Assembly: GCA_023262855.1 (NCBI GenBank)
Contig: JALQYQ010000062.1
Location: 1 to 64,000, forward strand
Direction of reading: 5' to 3'
DNA length: 64,000 nt
From: Crocinitomicaceae bacterium
Lineage (GTDB): Bacteria > Bacteroidota > Bacteroidia > Flavobacteriales_D > Crocinitomicaceae
The notes beneath the pieces were generated by a model. It was not told the origin of the DNA. It was given only the letters and a program-made list of their open reading frames with translations, and made no database searches. The position numbers were made by a program, and so were the translations under genes. This document shows positions 52,072 to 59,731 of the stretch, piece by piece. Every line of letters begins with the position of its first letter. Within the stretch, counting starts at the first letter, position 1.

Positions 52072-52118
52072 CCGAAAGCATTTATCAACTTTGAAGTAGT
52101 CAAACGCTTTCGGGATTT
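52072..52118 (+). terminator. Candidate terminator
   Basis: CCGAAAGC (52072-52079) pairs exactly with GCTTTCGG (52106-52113); the 26-base loop has a weaker inner pairing; GATTTTAG follows. It lies after the XRE/repeat stretch. Confidence 0.45.
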
Positions 52119-52164
52119 TAGTTTGCAATAAATCATGAATTGATCATTCCATTATCTCTATTGC

Positions 52165-52368
52165 TTAAGTTGTGTGGCAGGGTTTGCTACAGGTTTTACA
52201 GCCGTTTGATTGTTCAAAGTGATTTTTTGCTTCTGTTACAGCTGTAGAGCAATTTTGATGTTCTCCTAAGTCGATTCTATTTAAAGGACTTGGTAAGTAA
52301 AAACAAGATTCTTTGTGCACCTCATGATCTCCATTTGATTGTGCTTTTTTGTTTACATAATATCGCAT
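52165..52368 (-). CDS. Small Cys-rich protein, conserved in Bacteroidota
   Basis: 67 residues: MRYYVNKKAQSNGDHEVHKESCFYLP...EHQNCSTAVTEAKNHFEQSNGCKTCSKPCHTT. Four to five cysteines; the C-terminal CxxCxxxCH suggests metal binding or disulfides. I recall the MxYYVNKxAQSNGDHEVH...C....NRI.LG pattern from many Gram-negative genomes, without assigned function. It is alone, preceded by a terminator-like hairpin on the plus strand. Confidence 0.65.
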   Translation of the reverse strand: MRYYVNKKAQSNGDHEVHKESCFYLPSPLNRIDLGEHQNCSTAVTEAKNHFEQSNGCKTCSKPCHTT

Positions 52369-52630
52369 AGTGGTATAATTTACTCAAAGTTCGATGATTT
52401 TGAATAAGGAAACAAGCGTGGAAACCCCTAATTTGACGAATAGTATTCATACTTAAAAAGAAGAGTAGAAATACGTCTGTTTAGAACTGGAGGATAGTAG
52501 AGATTTATTGTAAGTGTTTGTAAAACAGAATAATGTGTTTGAGTTGTGTAAAATGGAACAGCTGATCGGCTGTACTTAAAATTAGGTGAAAAATAGCTTT
52601 GAAGTATTAATCATTTAAAACTTTTAAAGT

Positions 52631-52945
52631 ATGTCATTTAATGGAACAGAAGGGTCATTTGTAACCCTAAGAGAAGCGTCTGGCTGGACAGCAAATTACA
52701 GAGCGACAATAAGTAGTGGGGATATTATTGCGCATTTTGTTGGCAGTGAAAAAGTAAAAGCAATTTTAGATCAGGAAGATTGTGTGGGAATACGAATTTA
52801 CTATGGAATTGACGATGATGGGAAAAAAAACCTAATTTTGGTGGGGGCATCGGCAGACGAGAATGATATGGTAGATGGGGTGATTGTTGAGAAACTGACC
52901 ACTTGTCCGCCGAAATGCTCTAGCGTCAATAGTTTAAATAGTTGA
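52631..52945 (+). CDS. Small conserved protein of unknown function
   Basis: 104 residues. MSFNGTEGSFVTLREASGWTANYRATISSGDIIAHFVGSEKVKAILDQEDCVGIRIYYGIDDDGKKNLILVGASADENDMVDGVIVEKLTTCPPKC. I recall many Bacteroidota proteins with this same opening (MSFNG.EG..ITL.EA..WT..YR) and the same CMGIRIYY..D.xG..LVLVG core, but no function. No signal peptide. It starts a probable transcript with the membrane protein and kinase downstream (4-base gap). Confidence 0.65.
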   Translation: MSFNGTEGSFVTLREASGWTANYRATISSGDIIAHFVGSEKVKAILDQEDCVGIRIYYGIDDDGKKNLILVGASADENDMVDGVIVEKLTTCPPKCSSVNSLNS

Positions 52946-52949
52946 TAAA

Positions 52950-53603
52950 ATGTTAATTTGGTACGAAGTTATTTATTGGATTTCATTTTCTTCGTACTTG
53001 TTACCAATAATTGTATTTATACCCAAAAAAGGTATATTTAAAACAGAAGATAATTTATCTTCTGTTTTACTTTTCTATCAAATTATTTGCATCTCAACTG
53101 AGTTGTTTAATATTTTTTACATGCAATTTTTTAGAAATAATAACCCTGTTATTCACATTTACACTATTGTCATTTTTGTTTTAGTGTCATTTTTTTACTT
53201 TAAAATTTTTAAAAACTTCAATTATAAAAAATTGTTGTTTCCAATGACAATTTTTTTTATTATCTATTCATTTTATGAGTTTTTCAATAATCAAGGTTAT
53301 CTTAATGTAAATACTAAGCCATATTTGATTCTTACCATTTACACTATAATATTATCATCAATTTATTTTTATAAAGTCTACAGCGAAATGAAAATTGCCA
53401 ATTTGTTTCAGGATGGTTTGTTTTGGGTTAATTCGGCTTTTTTAATTTATTTTAGTTCTACTTTTTATGTTTCTCTTTTCGAAGATTATATTCGTTCTGA
53501 AGATTCAAATTTGCTTTACTATACTTGGCCGATTCAGTTGGTTTCAACGATTATTTTTAATGTAATACTTTCAAGGGGGATATGGTTAATGAGAAAACAA
53601 TAA
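52950..53603 (+). CDS. Multi-pass membrane protein of unknown function
   Basis: 217 residues with about six hydrophobic segments (around 8-24, 38-58, 70-88, 93-111, 123-141, 157-178 and 190-210), very rich in Phe, Ile and Tyr and very AT-rich in codon use. No motif is recognised. It overlaps the following histidine kinase by 22 bases, so translation is coupled; I infer a sensory partner for that kinase. A seven-helix receptor-like layout is possible. Confidence 0.65.
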   Translation: MLIWYEVIYWISFSSYLLPIIVFIPKKGIFKTEDNLSSVLLFYQIICISTELFNIFYMQFFRNNNPVIHIYTIVIFVLVSFFYFKIFKNFNYKKLLFPMTIFFIIYSFYEFFNNQGYLNVNTKPYLILTIYTIILSSIYFYKVYSEMKIANLFQDGLFWVNSAFLIYFSSTFYVSLFEDYIRSEDSNLLYYTWPIQLVSTIIFNVILSRGIWLMRKQ

Positions 53604-54379
53604 TTCTGACTGTACTTGCGGGGAGTTTATTTATCGTGGTGATCATCATATTCATTTTTGTTGTTGGGATCAATTATCGAAAGAAGGTTATTGAGCGAGA
53701 GAGTGATTATCAGCTTCAAATAAAGAACAAGGAGTTGGAGATGTTGAAGCGCGTAATAGATACGCAGGAGACGGAGCGGCAGAAGATTGCGTCTAATTTG
53801 CATGATGAGATTAATCCTTTGTTGGTGTCGATTAAGCATGTTTTGACTTCACAGTCGAAGGAATTGACGGCGATGGGAATTGATTCAACGCGGATTAGTA
53901 ATCAGAATGAGGTTATTAATTCGGTGATAGAGAATATTCAGTCGTCGACACGCGATTTGTCGCCACGAATTTTGTACACATTTGGTTTACCTAGAGCGAT
54001 AAAAAGCTTTTTGAATGATATAGAAGGGGTGGATGTGAGTTATGATTTTATAGGTGAGTCTTTTATAGAAAAAACTGAAACTATCAATCTAAATATTTAT
54101 CGTATTACCCTGGAATTGATCAATAACATTCGAAAATATGAGCAAATTAAAAAATTACATGTTTCATTAGTGGGTTCTGAGAAATCGGTTGTTCTACGGA
54201 TTGTACACGACGGAGAAGGAATTACGAATGAAGTGTTTCATGATTATGCAGCTCATTCTAAAGGAATTGGATTAAATTCTATTTTATCTAGGGTAAAACT
54301 ACTTGAAGCCACGCTTGATTTCACAAAGGGAAAGGATTCTGAAATTGTTTTAGAGGTACCTTTGTTTCATGCGAGGTAA
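53582..54379 (+). CDS. Sensor histidine kinase (HisKA_3/NarX-like type)
   Basis: 265 residues: one transmembrane helix (about 8-30), a coiled coil (35-65), the phospho-acceptor His at about H74 in IASNLHDEINPLLVSIKH, and an HATPase_c domain (about 150-262) with an N-box LELINNIRKYEQ and G-box SKGIGLNSILSRVKLL. Almost no extracytoplasmic part, so the overlapping membrane protein may be its sensor. It overlaps the downstream response regulator by 11 bases. Likely couple: this kinase plus the regulator at 54369. Confidence 0.9.
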   Translation: MVNEKTIILTVLAGSLFIVVIIIFIFVVGINYRKKVIERESDYQLQIKNKELEMLKRVIDTQETERQKIASNLHDEINPLLVSIKHVLTSQSKELTAMGIDSTRISNQNEVINSVIENIQSSTRDLSPRILYTFGLPRAIKSFLNDIEGVDVSYDFIGESFIEKTETINLNIYRITLELINNIRKYEQIKKLHVSLVGSEKSVVLRIVHDGEGITNEVFHDYAAHSKGIGLNSILSRVKLLEATLDFTKGKDSEIVLEVPLFHAR

Positions 54380-55028
54380 GATTAGAATTGGATTGGTGGA
54401 AGACCATGAAATGGTTCGTCAAGGGCTAACAGCTTTAATAGATGATGAACCAAGTTTAAAGGTAGTTTTTGATGTTGCTAACGGAGCAGAATTGTTGGAA
54501 ATTATCAAATTTAAAAAAGCAGATGTTGTTTTGTTGGACATTGAGATGCCCTATGTTGATGGAAAAACAGCACTTAAAAAATTAAGCACACACTATCCGG
54601 ATTTATCAGTTGTTATGCTCACTGCTCATTCTACCATTGATGATGTGGTTGATTGTATCGCTTTGGGAGCGAAAGGTTTTTTGCCGAAGCATTCGGATTT
54701 TGATAAGGTGGTTGATGCTATTTTCTCCGTTTATGAAAAAGGGTTTTATTTTGATGAGTTTGTAACGAAAGCGCTTGTTAAAGAAATCGTTTCGAATCGT
54801 GATAAATTGCTTGAACATTATCGCCAGCCACTGAAACTGCAAGAAATTGAGATTGTTAAGTTGGTATGCGCAGGATATACGAACAAGGAAATTGCTGAAA
54901 AGTTATTTTTAAGTAAACGAACAATTGAAGGTTATCGTTTGAAAATTGCAGAAAAAACGAATACCAATAATATTGTTGAGTTGGTATTGTATGCTATACG
55001 GACTGGAATAATTTCTCAACCAAATTAG
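54369..55028 (+). CDS. NarL/FixJ-family response regulator
   Basis: 219 residues: receiver (acidic E11-D12, phospho-acceptor D57 in DVVLLDIEMP, conserved Lys in GAKGFLPKHSDF), and a GerE/LuxR-type HTH (about 153-215: LQEIEIVKLVCAGYTNKEIAEKLFLSKRTIEGYRLKI). The partner is the kinase directly upstream (11-base overlap). Targets unknown. The gene ends 4 bases into the convergent response regulator gene. Confidence 0.93.
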   Translation: MRGKIRIGLVEDHEMVRQGLTALIDDEPSLKVVFDVANGAELLEIIKFKKADVVLLDIEMPYVDGKTALKKLSTHYPDLSVVMLTAHSTIDDVVDCIALGAKGFLPKHSDFDKVVDAIFSVYEKGFYFDEFVTKALVKEIVSNRDKLLEHYRQPLKLQEIEIVKLVCAGYTNKEIAEKLFLSKRTIEGYRLKIAEKTNTNNIVELVLYAIRTGIISQPN

Positions 55029-55690
55029 GTAAGTTTGATTAAACCGTTTTTAATGGCATAAATTACCAGGCCGTAGGCATTTTTGGATTTTGTTTTGATG
55101 AACAAATTTTTTCGATGATTTTCGACGGTACGTTCAGAAATGAATAGTTGCTCTGCAATTTCTTTGTTTTTCATTCCTTGACAAATAAGAGGGAGAATTT
55201 CTAATTCACGGTTGCTTAGTGTGTCTAGTTCGAAAGGAGGGAAGATGATTCCGTTTTTGGTTAACATCGAAATTAATTTTGGTGTTACTTTATCATCAAA
55301 GTAATAGCCTTCCAACATAACTTTGTTTAGGGCATCAATTACAACCTCAATTTCTGCATGTTTTGGAAGGAATCCTTTCGCTCCATCTGAAATTGCTTGA
55401 TAAATCATTTCGTTTTCGTAATATGAACTGAGCATTATTACTTTAATTTCAGGATACTTTGATGAGATGATTTTAAGCGCATCAAGGCCATTTAATATTG
55501 GCATTTCAATGTCTAGAATTATAATATCAACTTTTTTCTGATTGAGCGCCTCGATTAATTCTGCTCCATTGGAAACGTCAAAAGTCATTTCTAAATCTTC
55601 TTCTGTTGACAGCATAGCCATCATACCTTGTCTTAATATTTGATGGTCTTCGGCTAGTGCAACGCGAATTTTTGATTCATTCATATTCAA
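55025..55690 (-). CDS. NarL/FixJ-family response regulator
   Basis: 221 residues (Met1 55690 or Met3 55684): receiver with D15-like acidic pair (EDHQILR), phospho-acceptor D60 (DIIILDIEMP) and Lys in GAKGFLPKHAE, plus GerE HTH (LSNRELEILPLICQGMKNKEIAEQLFISERTVENHRKNL). It is about the same length and pattern as the one at 54369 and probably a duplicate. No kinase is directly attached on this strand; it may take phosphate from either of the two neighbouring kinases. It has its own promoter at 55710. Confidence 0.92.
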   Translation of the reverse strand: MNMNESKIRVALAEDHQILRQGMMAMLSTEEDLEMTFDVSNGAELIEALNQKKVDIIILDIEMPILNGLDALKIISSKYPEIKVIMLSSYYENEMIYQAISDGAKGFLPKHAEIEVVIDALNKVMLEGYYFDDKVTPKLISMLTKNGIIFPPFELDTLSNRELEILPLICQGMKNKEIAEQLFISERTVENHRKNLFIKTKSKNAYGLVIYAIKNGLIKLT

Positions 55691-55709
55691 GTGGATTTCT
55701 GTCAGGTTT

Positions 55710-55717
55710 CAAAGATA
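55710..55717 (-). promoter_or_regulatory. Candidate -7 element (TATCTTTG)
   Basis: An exact TAnnTTTG match 19 bases before the 55690 start on the minus strand. No -33 TTG at proper spacing. The following divergent stretch (55718-55984) holds no gene I can support. Confidence 0.45.
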
Positions 55718-55984
55718 TATTGATAAATGTAATTCTATCCGTAAAATTTCTTATTACAACTTTAAATAGGTGGAAATACGGATTGTATTTAACAATAGAT
55801 TGACGTTAAATTTGAAAGATAGTTTGATTATTTAAATGATTTGTCGTTATGTTAATTTAAAATTAAAACGATTTACTAAAGGGAATTGAAGTTTTTTTAT
55901 TTTCTTTGGTTTGTTAAGTCATTACTACCGCCACTCTATTTACTAAGGAAACAGCAGTAGTATGAACGATTTAATTATTTTATG

Positions 55985-56746
55985 ATGAAGCCGCCGATAA
56001 TGAATTACAACGACCAAATTCAGTTCAATTTTGAAATTGAATTATTCAAAGAATTGACCAATCATTCTCGCTCATTATTAGCGAATATTGATACCTCAGA
56101 GTTAATAGCGACGACCAAGTATTTAGCTTATGAAGAGGAACGTGCCAGATTTTCTATGGAATTACATGATCATTTTGGTCAAGAGTTAAATGTTTTAAAG
56201 GGTTTAATCGATTTATTAGGTTTTGATATGATTGGCAAGGATCAAAAAGATCAACTTTTGAATGAGATACACCTGATAATAAAATCTTTAATAACAGAAA
56301 CACGTACACTAGCATTTAATTTAAGTCCATCTACTTTTTTGGAATCGGATCTGAATAGTTTGTTAGTTCAATTATTTAAACGGATAAACCTGAGTTTACC
56401 CAATTGTATACAATTCGAACTTCCTAATACCTCTCATTTGGAATTGAACCAAGTTCAAAAACAATTTGTCTACCGGGTCATTCAAGAGTTTATAAGTAAT
56501 TCAATAAAACATTCAGGTTCCAAAGTGATAATAGTAAAGGTAGCGGAAATGAATAATTTACTAACCGTAGTTCTAAAAGACGAGGGATGTGGATTTAATT
56601 TAAAAAAACAGCGGACCGGTTCTGGAGTTTCAAACATTTATAAGCGTTTAGAACTTTTGAAGGCAGACTATTTTTGGCAATCCTCTAGGAAAAATGGAAC
56701 ACAATTAACTTTTACAATCTATGCAAATACAATCCATGCAAAGTGA
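55985..56746 (+). CDS. Soluble sensor histidine kinase (HisKA_3 type)
   Basis: About 253 residues (Met1 at 55982 or Met2 at 55985; no transmembrane segment). Phospho-acceptor His about H61-62 in FSMELHDHFGQELNVLKGLIDLL; HATPase_c from about 150 (RVIQEFISNSIKHSGSKVIIVKV, DEGCGFNLKKQRTGSGVSNIYKRLELL, RKNGTQLTFTI). A cytosolic kinase with an N-terminal about 50-residue unknown sensor part. It overlaps the downstream regulator by up to 26 bases. Confidence 0.88.
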   Translation: MKPPIMNYNDQIQFNFEIELFKELTNHSRSLLANIDTSELIATTKYLAYEEERARFSMELHDHFGQELNVLKGLIDLLGFDMIGKDQKDQLLNEIHLIIKSLITETRTLAFNLSPSTFLESDLNSLLVQLFKRINLSLPNCIQFELPNTSHLELNQVQKQFVYRVIQEFISNSIKHSGSKVIIVKVAEMNNLLTVVLKDEGCGFNLKKQRTGSGVSNIYKRLELLKADYFWQSSRKNGTQLTFTIYANTIHAK

Positions 56747-57380
56747 ACTTAAAATTTTAATGGCGGAAAATCATAAAATGTTTCGCAAAGGAATCAAGCT
56801 GATGTTAGAATTCAGTCAGTTTAAGAATACCAAAGTTATTGAAGTTGATAATGGTATTGATGCATTGGCAGCTCTTAAACAACAGCGTTTTGATGTAACA
56901 CTTTTAGATCTTAATATGCCTAAAATGGATGGAATGACTTTGCTTCGAAAATTAAAGTCAGAAAACATAGATGCAAATGTGTTGGTGTTAAGTTCCCATT
57001 GTGAGAACAATATGATTCGTCAAACCTTAGACAATGGAGCTTTGGGATATTTATTAAAAGATTCTGGACCCGAAGAATTGTTTAAGGCAATTGATACCGT
57101 TCGAAAAGGACAAAAGTATTATTCCAATGAAGTAACGCAATTAATTTTAGGCGCTCGCGAAAAAAAACAAGACAACGGTATTTATGACGAAGTATTGACG
57201 GTACGAGAAATTCAAATTTTAAAGTTAATTGTTAAAGATATGTCGAATGAACAAATCGCTGATACCTTGAATATCAGTAAGCGAACTGTTGAAGGACATC
57301 GTAGAAACATTCGTACAAAACTGAAAATTAAAACTACTACCGGCTTACTAAAATTTGGTTTAGAAAATGGCTTTTTGTAG
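56721..57380 (+). CDS. NarL/FixJ-family response regulator
   Basis: 219 residues (Met1 56721 or Met6 56736): receiver with AENHKMF (the first acidic residue pair is E16-N17, so one acidic position is altered), phospho-acceptor D63 (DVTLLDLNMPKMDG), Lys in GALGYLLKDSGPEEL, GerE HTH (LTVREIQILKLIVKDMSNEQIADTLNISKRTVEGHRRN). Probable partner of the soluble kinase it overlaps. The direct repeats at 57401 and 57433 lie 20 bases beyond its stop, close to the secreted locus. Confidence 0.92.
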   Translation: MQIQSMQSELKILMAENHKMFRKGIKLMLEFSQFKNTKVIEVDNGIDALAALKQQRFDVTLLDLNMPKMDGMTLLRKLKSENIDANVLVLSSHCENNMIRQTLDNGALGYLLKDSGPEELFKAIDTVRKGQKYYSNEVTQLILGAREKKQDNGIYDEVLTVREIQILKLIVKDMSNEQIADTLNISKRTVEGHRRNIRTKLKIKTTTGLLKFGLENGFL

Positions 57381-57400
57381 TCGTTATAACTAAGGGTTAG

Positions 57401-57440
57401 TACGTGAATCTATCCGTGTTGCTACCCGTTCTTACGTGAA
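57401..57440 (+). promoter_or_regulatory. Direct repeats TACGTGAA, 32 bases apart
   Basis: TACGTGAA at 57401-57408 and 57433-57440, roughly three helical turns apart, flanked by TTATAAC at 57384-57390 and 57442-57448. Placed between the third response regulator and the exported-protein genes, they look like binding sites for a dimeric regulator; the direct evidence is only the repetition. Confidence 0.35.
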
Positions 57441-57529
57441 ATTATAACAGAATCTTTTTCAATTTTCTACTTTTCGTTGGTTATAGCCTTTGGTATGTGA
57501 AGGTGTCAATTAAATCAATTAGAAGAAGT

Positions 57530-57931
57530 ATGAAAAAGTTGTTTTTATCTATTGTTGTTTTTTGTTTCAGTTTTCTAGCGAATTGTCAGTTGGATTCGGT
57601 TAATGTCGATGTGATTTTTGAATTACCGGTAAACGCTGTTTACGAAGATTCAAATGCTCAAGTTTTGAAAGTGAAAGTTTGGGTGAATGATATCGATTTT
57701 CTCGGTGAGTTAATAATAGATGTCCTTGACACTGACACAGAAAGTCCATTAGCTAAAGTAAAACTATCAAAACAGGAAATTTTATATCAAAATTTGTTAG
57801 AAAATAATTGGATTGTTATTGCTGTTGGAGTATTGGATTCGAGTCAAAATTACACCTTAAAGACTCTTGTGAGAAACTTTCAATTTCTAGACCTTCCTCA
57901 GGTAACTACTTTATACTCTAACTCTAATTAA
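57530..57931 (+). CDS. Small exported protein of unknown function
   Basis: About 133 residues from MKKLFLSIVVFCFSFLANCQ (57530; the frame is open to 57497). After the signal the protein is beta-rich and acidic (LDSVNVDVIFELPVNAVYEDSNAQVLKVKVWVNDIDFLGELIIDVLDTD). No family recognised. Six bases before the DNRLRE gene, so co-transcribed with it; I place it as an accessory of the large surface protein. Confidence 0.65.
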   Translation: MKKLFLSIVVFCFSFLANCQLDSVNVDVIFELPVNAVYEDSNAQVLKVKVWVNDIDFLGELIIDVLDTDTESPLAKVKLSKQEILYQNLLENNWIVIAVGVLDSSQNYTLKTLVRNFQFLDLPQVTTLYSNSN

Positions 57932-57937
57932 GTAAAA

Positions 57938-59719
57938 ATGAAGATGAGGTTTTTTGTTTTAGTGACACTAGTTTATTTTCAAATAAACTCTTTAGCCCAG
58001 TCAGTCACAACCGTTACTTTGAATCCCCAATACGATGCATTTGTTGATAATATAAATATTAACACAAATTATGGAAGTCAAAACTTCTTAGAAATGGGTG
58101 TGAAAGTTAGTGGTTCAGTTACAACCGTTAGAAGGTCTTATTTGCGCTTTAACATGCTCAGTATACCAAGTAATGCCGTTATTTTAAGTGCAAATCTTAA
58201 ATTGAATAAAAATACTGAAGGAACGGATGTAACTAATTCAAGTTTTAAAATTGAGAGAGTTGATCCGGTTAGTCCTTCTCAATGGGTTGAAACTGGGATA
58301 ACATGGAATAATCAACCAGCTTCAGCTACCTCTGATGCCATATCAACTACTACCTCAAATACAACGCATAGAATTTTCAATGTTACTACCCATGTAACTA
58401 AGATGTTTTCCAATTTAGTTACTAATTATGGTTGGGTAATAAAACGTTCAAGCGAAACTGTGGCGACATTGGGAAGTACTTACAAGGCTAAAGATGGAAA
58501 CGTAGTTGCAAATCAACCACAATTGGAAATTCAATATTACGTACCGTTCACTATTAGCGCAGCTGCAATTACACATGCAAGTTCAAGTGTTGCTCTTAAT
58601 GGTGAAATTAGTGCTACTGTTACTAATGGACCAAGTTCTCCAATATATCAATGGTACAATGGGCAAACAGGCCTTGCAATTTCGGGAGCAACAAGTGCAA
58701 CATTGTCAAATGTGGGAAGTGGTTGGTATGGTTTAAAGGTAACGGGAACACAAGGGGCTCCCGTTTTTATGGCATTTATTGTTGGCGTAAAGTGTCAACC
58801 TTTTACCATAAATTTTAATCCGGGACCTGATTATATAGATGATGTAACATTGATTGAATCAAGACCTTCTGTTAACTATGGAACTAATGCAACTCTTGTT
58901 AGTTCTTATGCACCTAATCTTTCTGTATGGTCAACCCAAAGATTTTGTTTAAAGTTTAGACTTTGGTTAAGCCCTGACTTTACAATTACTCAGGGAGATA
59001 TGAAATTATCTGGTAGCAACCATATTTTCGCTAATAGGTCAAATGAATCTAAGCTTAGCGCTATAACTGCGAATTGGAATGAACAAAATGTTTGTTGGAC
59101 AAATGCACCTTCTATCACAACAACTAATCAAATTACTGTACCAGCAACTTCTAATTCTACTGAAGATAGAACGCTTTCAATAATTAATCATTTAAATTCA
59201 TGGAAGTCGAATAATTTACAAAATTTCGGTGTTATGTTGGATTTGAGCTCAATAACGCAGCCAGCTGCTTCCATGAATTTTCACTCCTCGGATGCGACGG
59301 TTTTTGCAAAACGACCCCAATTAGATTTAGTTTTAGATTTATCGAATTATTCTGGTTGTCAACCAGGATCGATTGATGAATTATCTTATTCTGAATTGAA
59401 ATCAGATTTAGATGGAGGATATGCAAGAACGTTTCAAGGGAAGTTTAAATTTCATTTTAAAGAAGAGGAAACAATAAGTTCAGGAAAATACATTCCATTT
59501 GAAATTTACGATGAAAATCACCTATTAGTTGCTTCTTCTGATATAAACGGTAATGTTTTCGGTAGTATTGCTGCCATTCCTAATTATTCTTCCAATGCAA
59601 ATTATCATGTATTAGATATTTCAGGACTCTCAACAATTACCCAGGGAAGTTATTTTACGTTTGTTGTTAAAACTTCAAATGGAGTAACAAAGTATTTAAA
59701 AATATTAAAAAACAACTAA
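57938..59719 (+). CDS. Exported DNRLRE-domain protein
   Basis: 593 residues; signal peptide to about 21. Two DNRLRE-type regions (about 25-190: LNPQYDAFVDNININTNYGSQNFLEMG then YLRFNMLSIPSNAVILSANLKLNK; and about 285-470: DDVTLIESRPSVNYGTN) flank an immunoglobulin-like/PKD-like segment (about 200-280, YQWYNGQTGLAISGATSATLSNVGSGWYGLKVTG). The end (about 490-593) is unrecognised and lacks a clear T9SS tail. DNRLRE domains are found in large surface or toxin-type proteins. It lies 12 bases before the giant RHS-like gene; they are probably one operon. Confidence 0.8.
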   Translation: MKMRFFVLVTLVYFQINSLAQSVTTVTLNPQYDAFVDNININTNYGSQNFLEMGVKVSGSVTTVRRSYLRFNMLSIPSNAVILSANLKLNKNTEGTDVTNSSFKIERVDPVSPSQWVETGITWNNQPASATSDAISTTTSNTTHRIFNVTTHVTKMFSNLVTNYGWVIKRSSETVATLGSTYKAKDGNVVANQPQLEIQYYVPFTISAAAITHASSSVALNGEISATVTNGPSSPIYQWYNGQTGLAISGATSATLSNVGSGWYGLKVTGTQGAPVFMAFIVGVKCQPFTINFNPGPDYIDDVTLIESRPSVNYGTNATLVSSYAPNLSVWSTQRFCLKFRLWLSPDFTITQGDMKLSGSNHIFANRSNESKLSAITANWNEQNVCWTNAPSITTTNQITVPATSNSTEDRTLSIINHLNSWKSNNLQNFGVMLDLSSITQPAASMNFHSSDATVFAKRPQLDLVLDLSNYSGCQPGSIDELSYSELKSDLDGGYARTFQGKFKFHFKEEETISSGKYIPFEIYDENHLLVASSDINGNVFGSIAAIPNYSSNANYHVLDISGLSTITQGSYFTFVVKTSNGVTKYLKILKNN

Positions 59720-59731
59720 AAAATCTCCGTC

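Noticed and set aside
57384-57448. Third attC-like site (two TTATAAC ends)
   Set aside because: The ends are direct, not inverted, and no inner arms pair.
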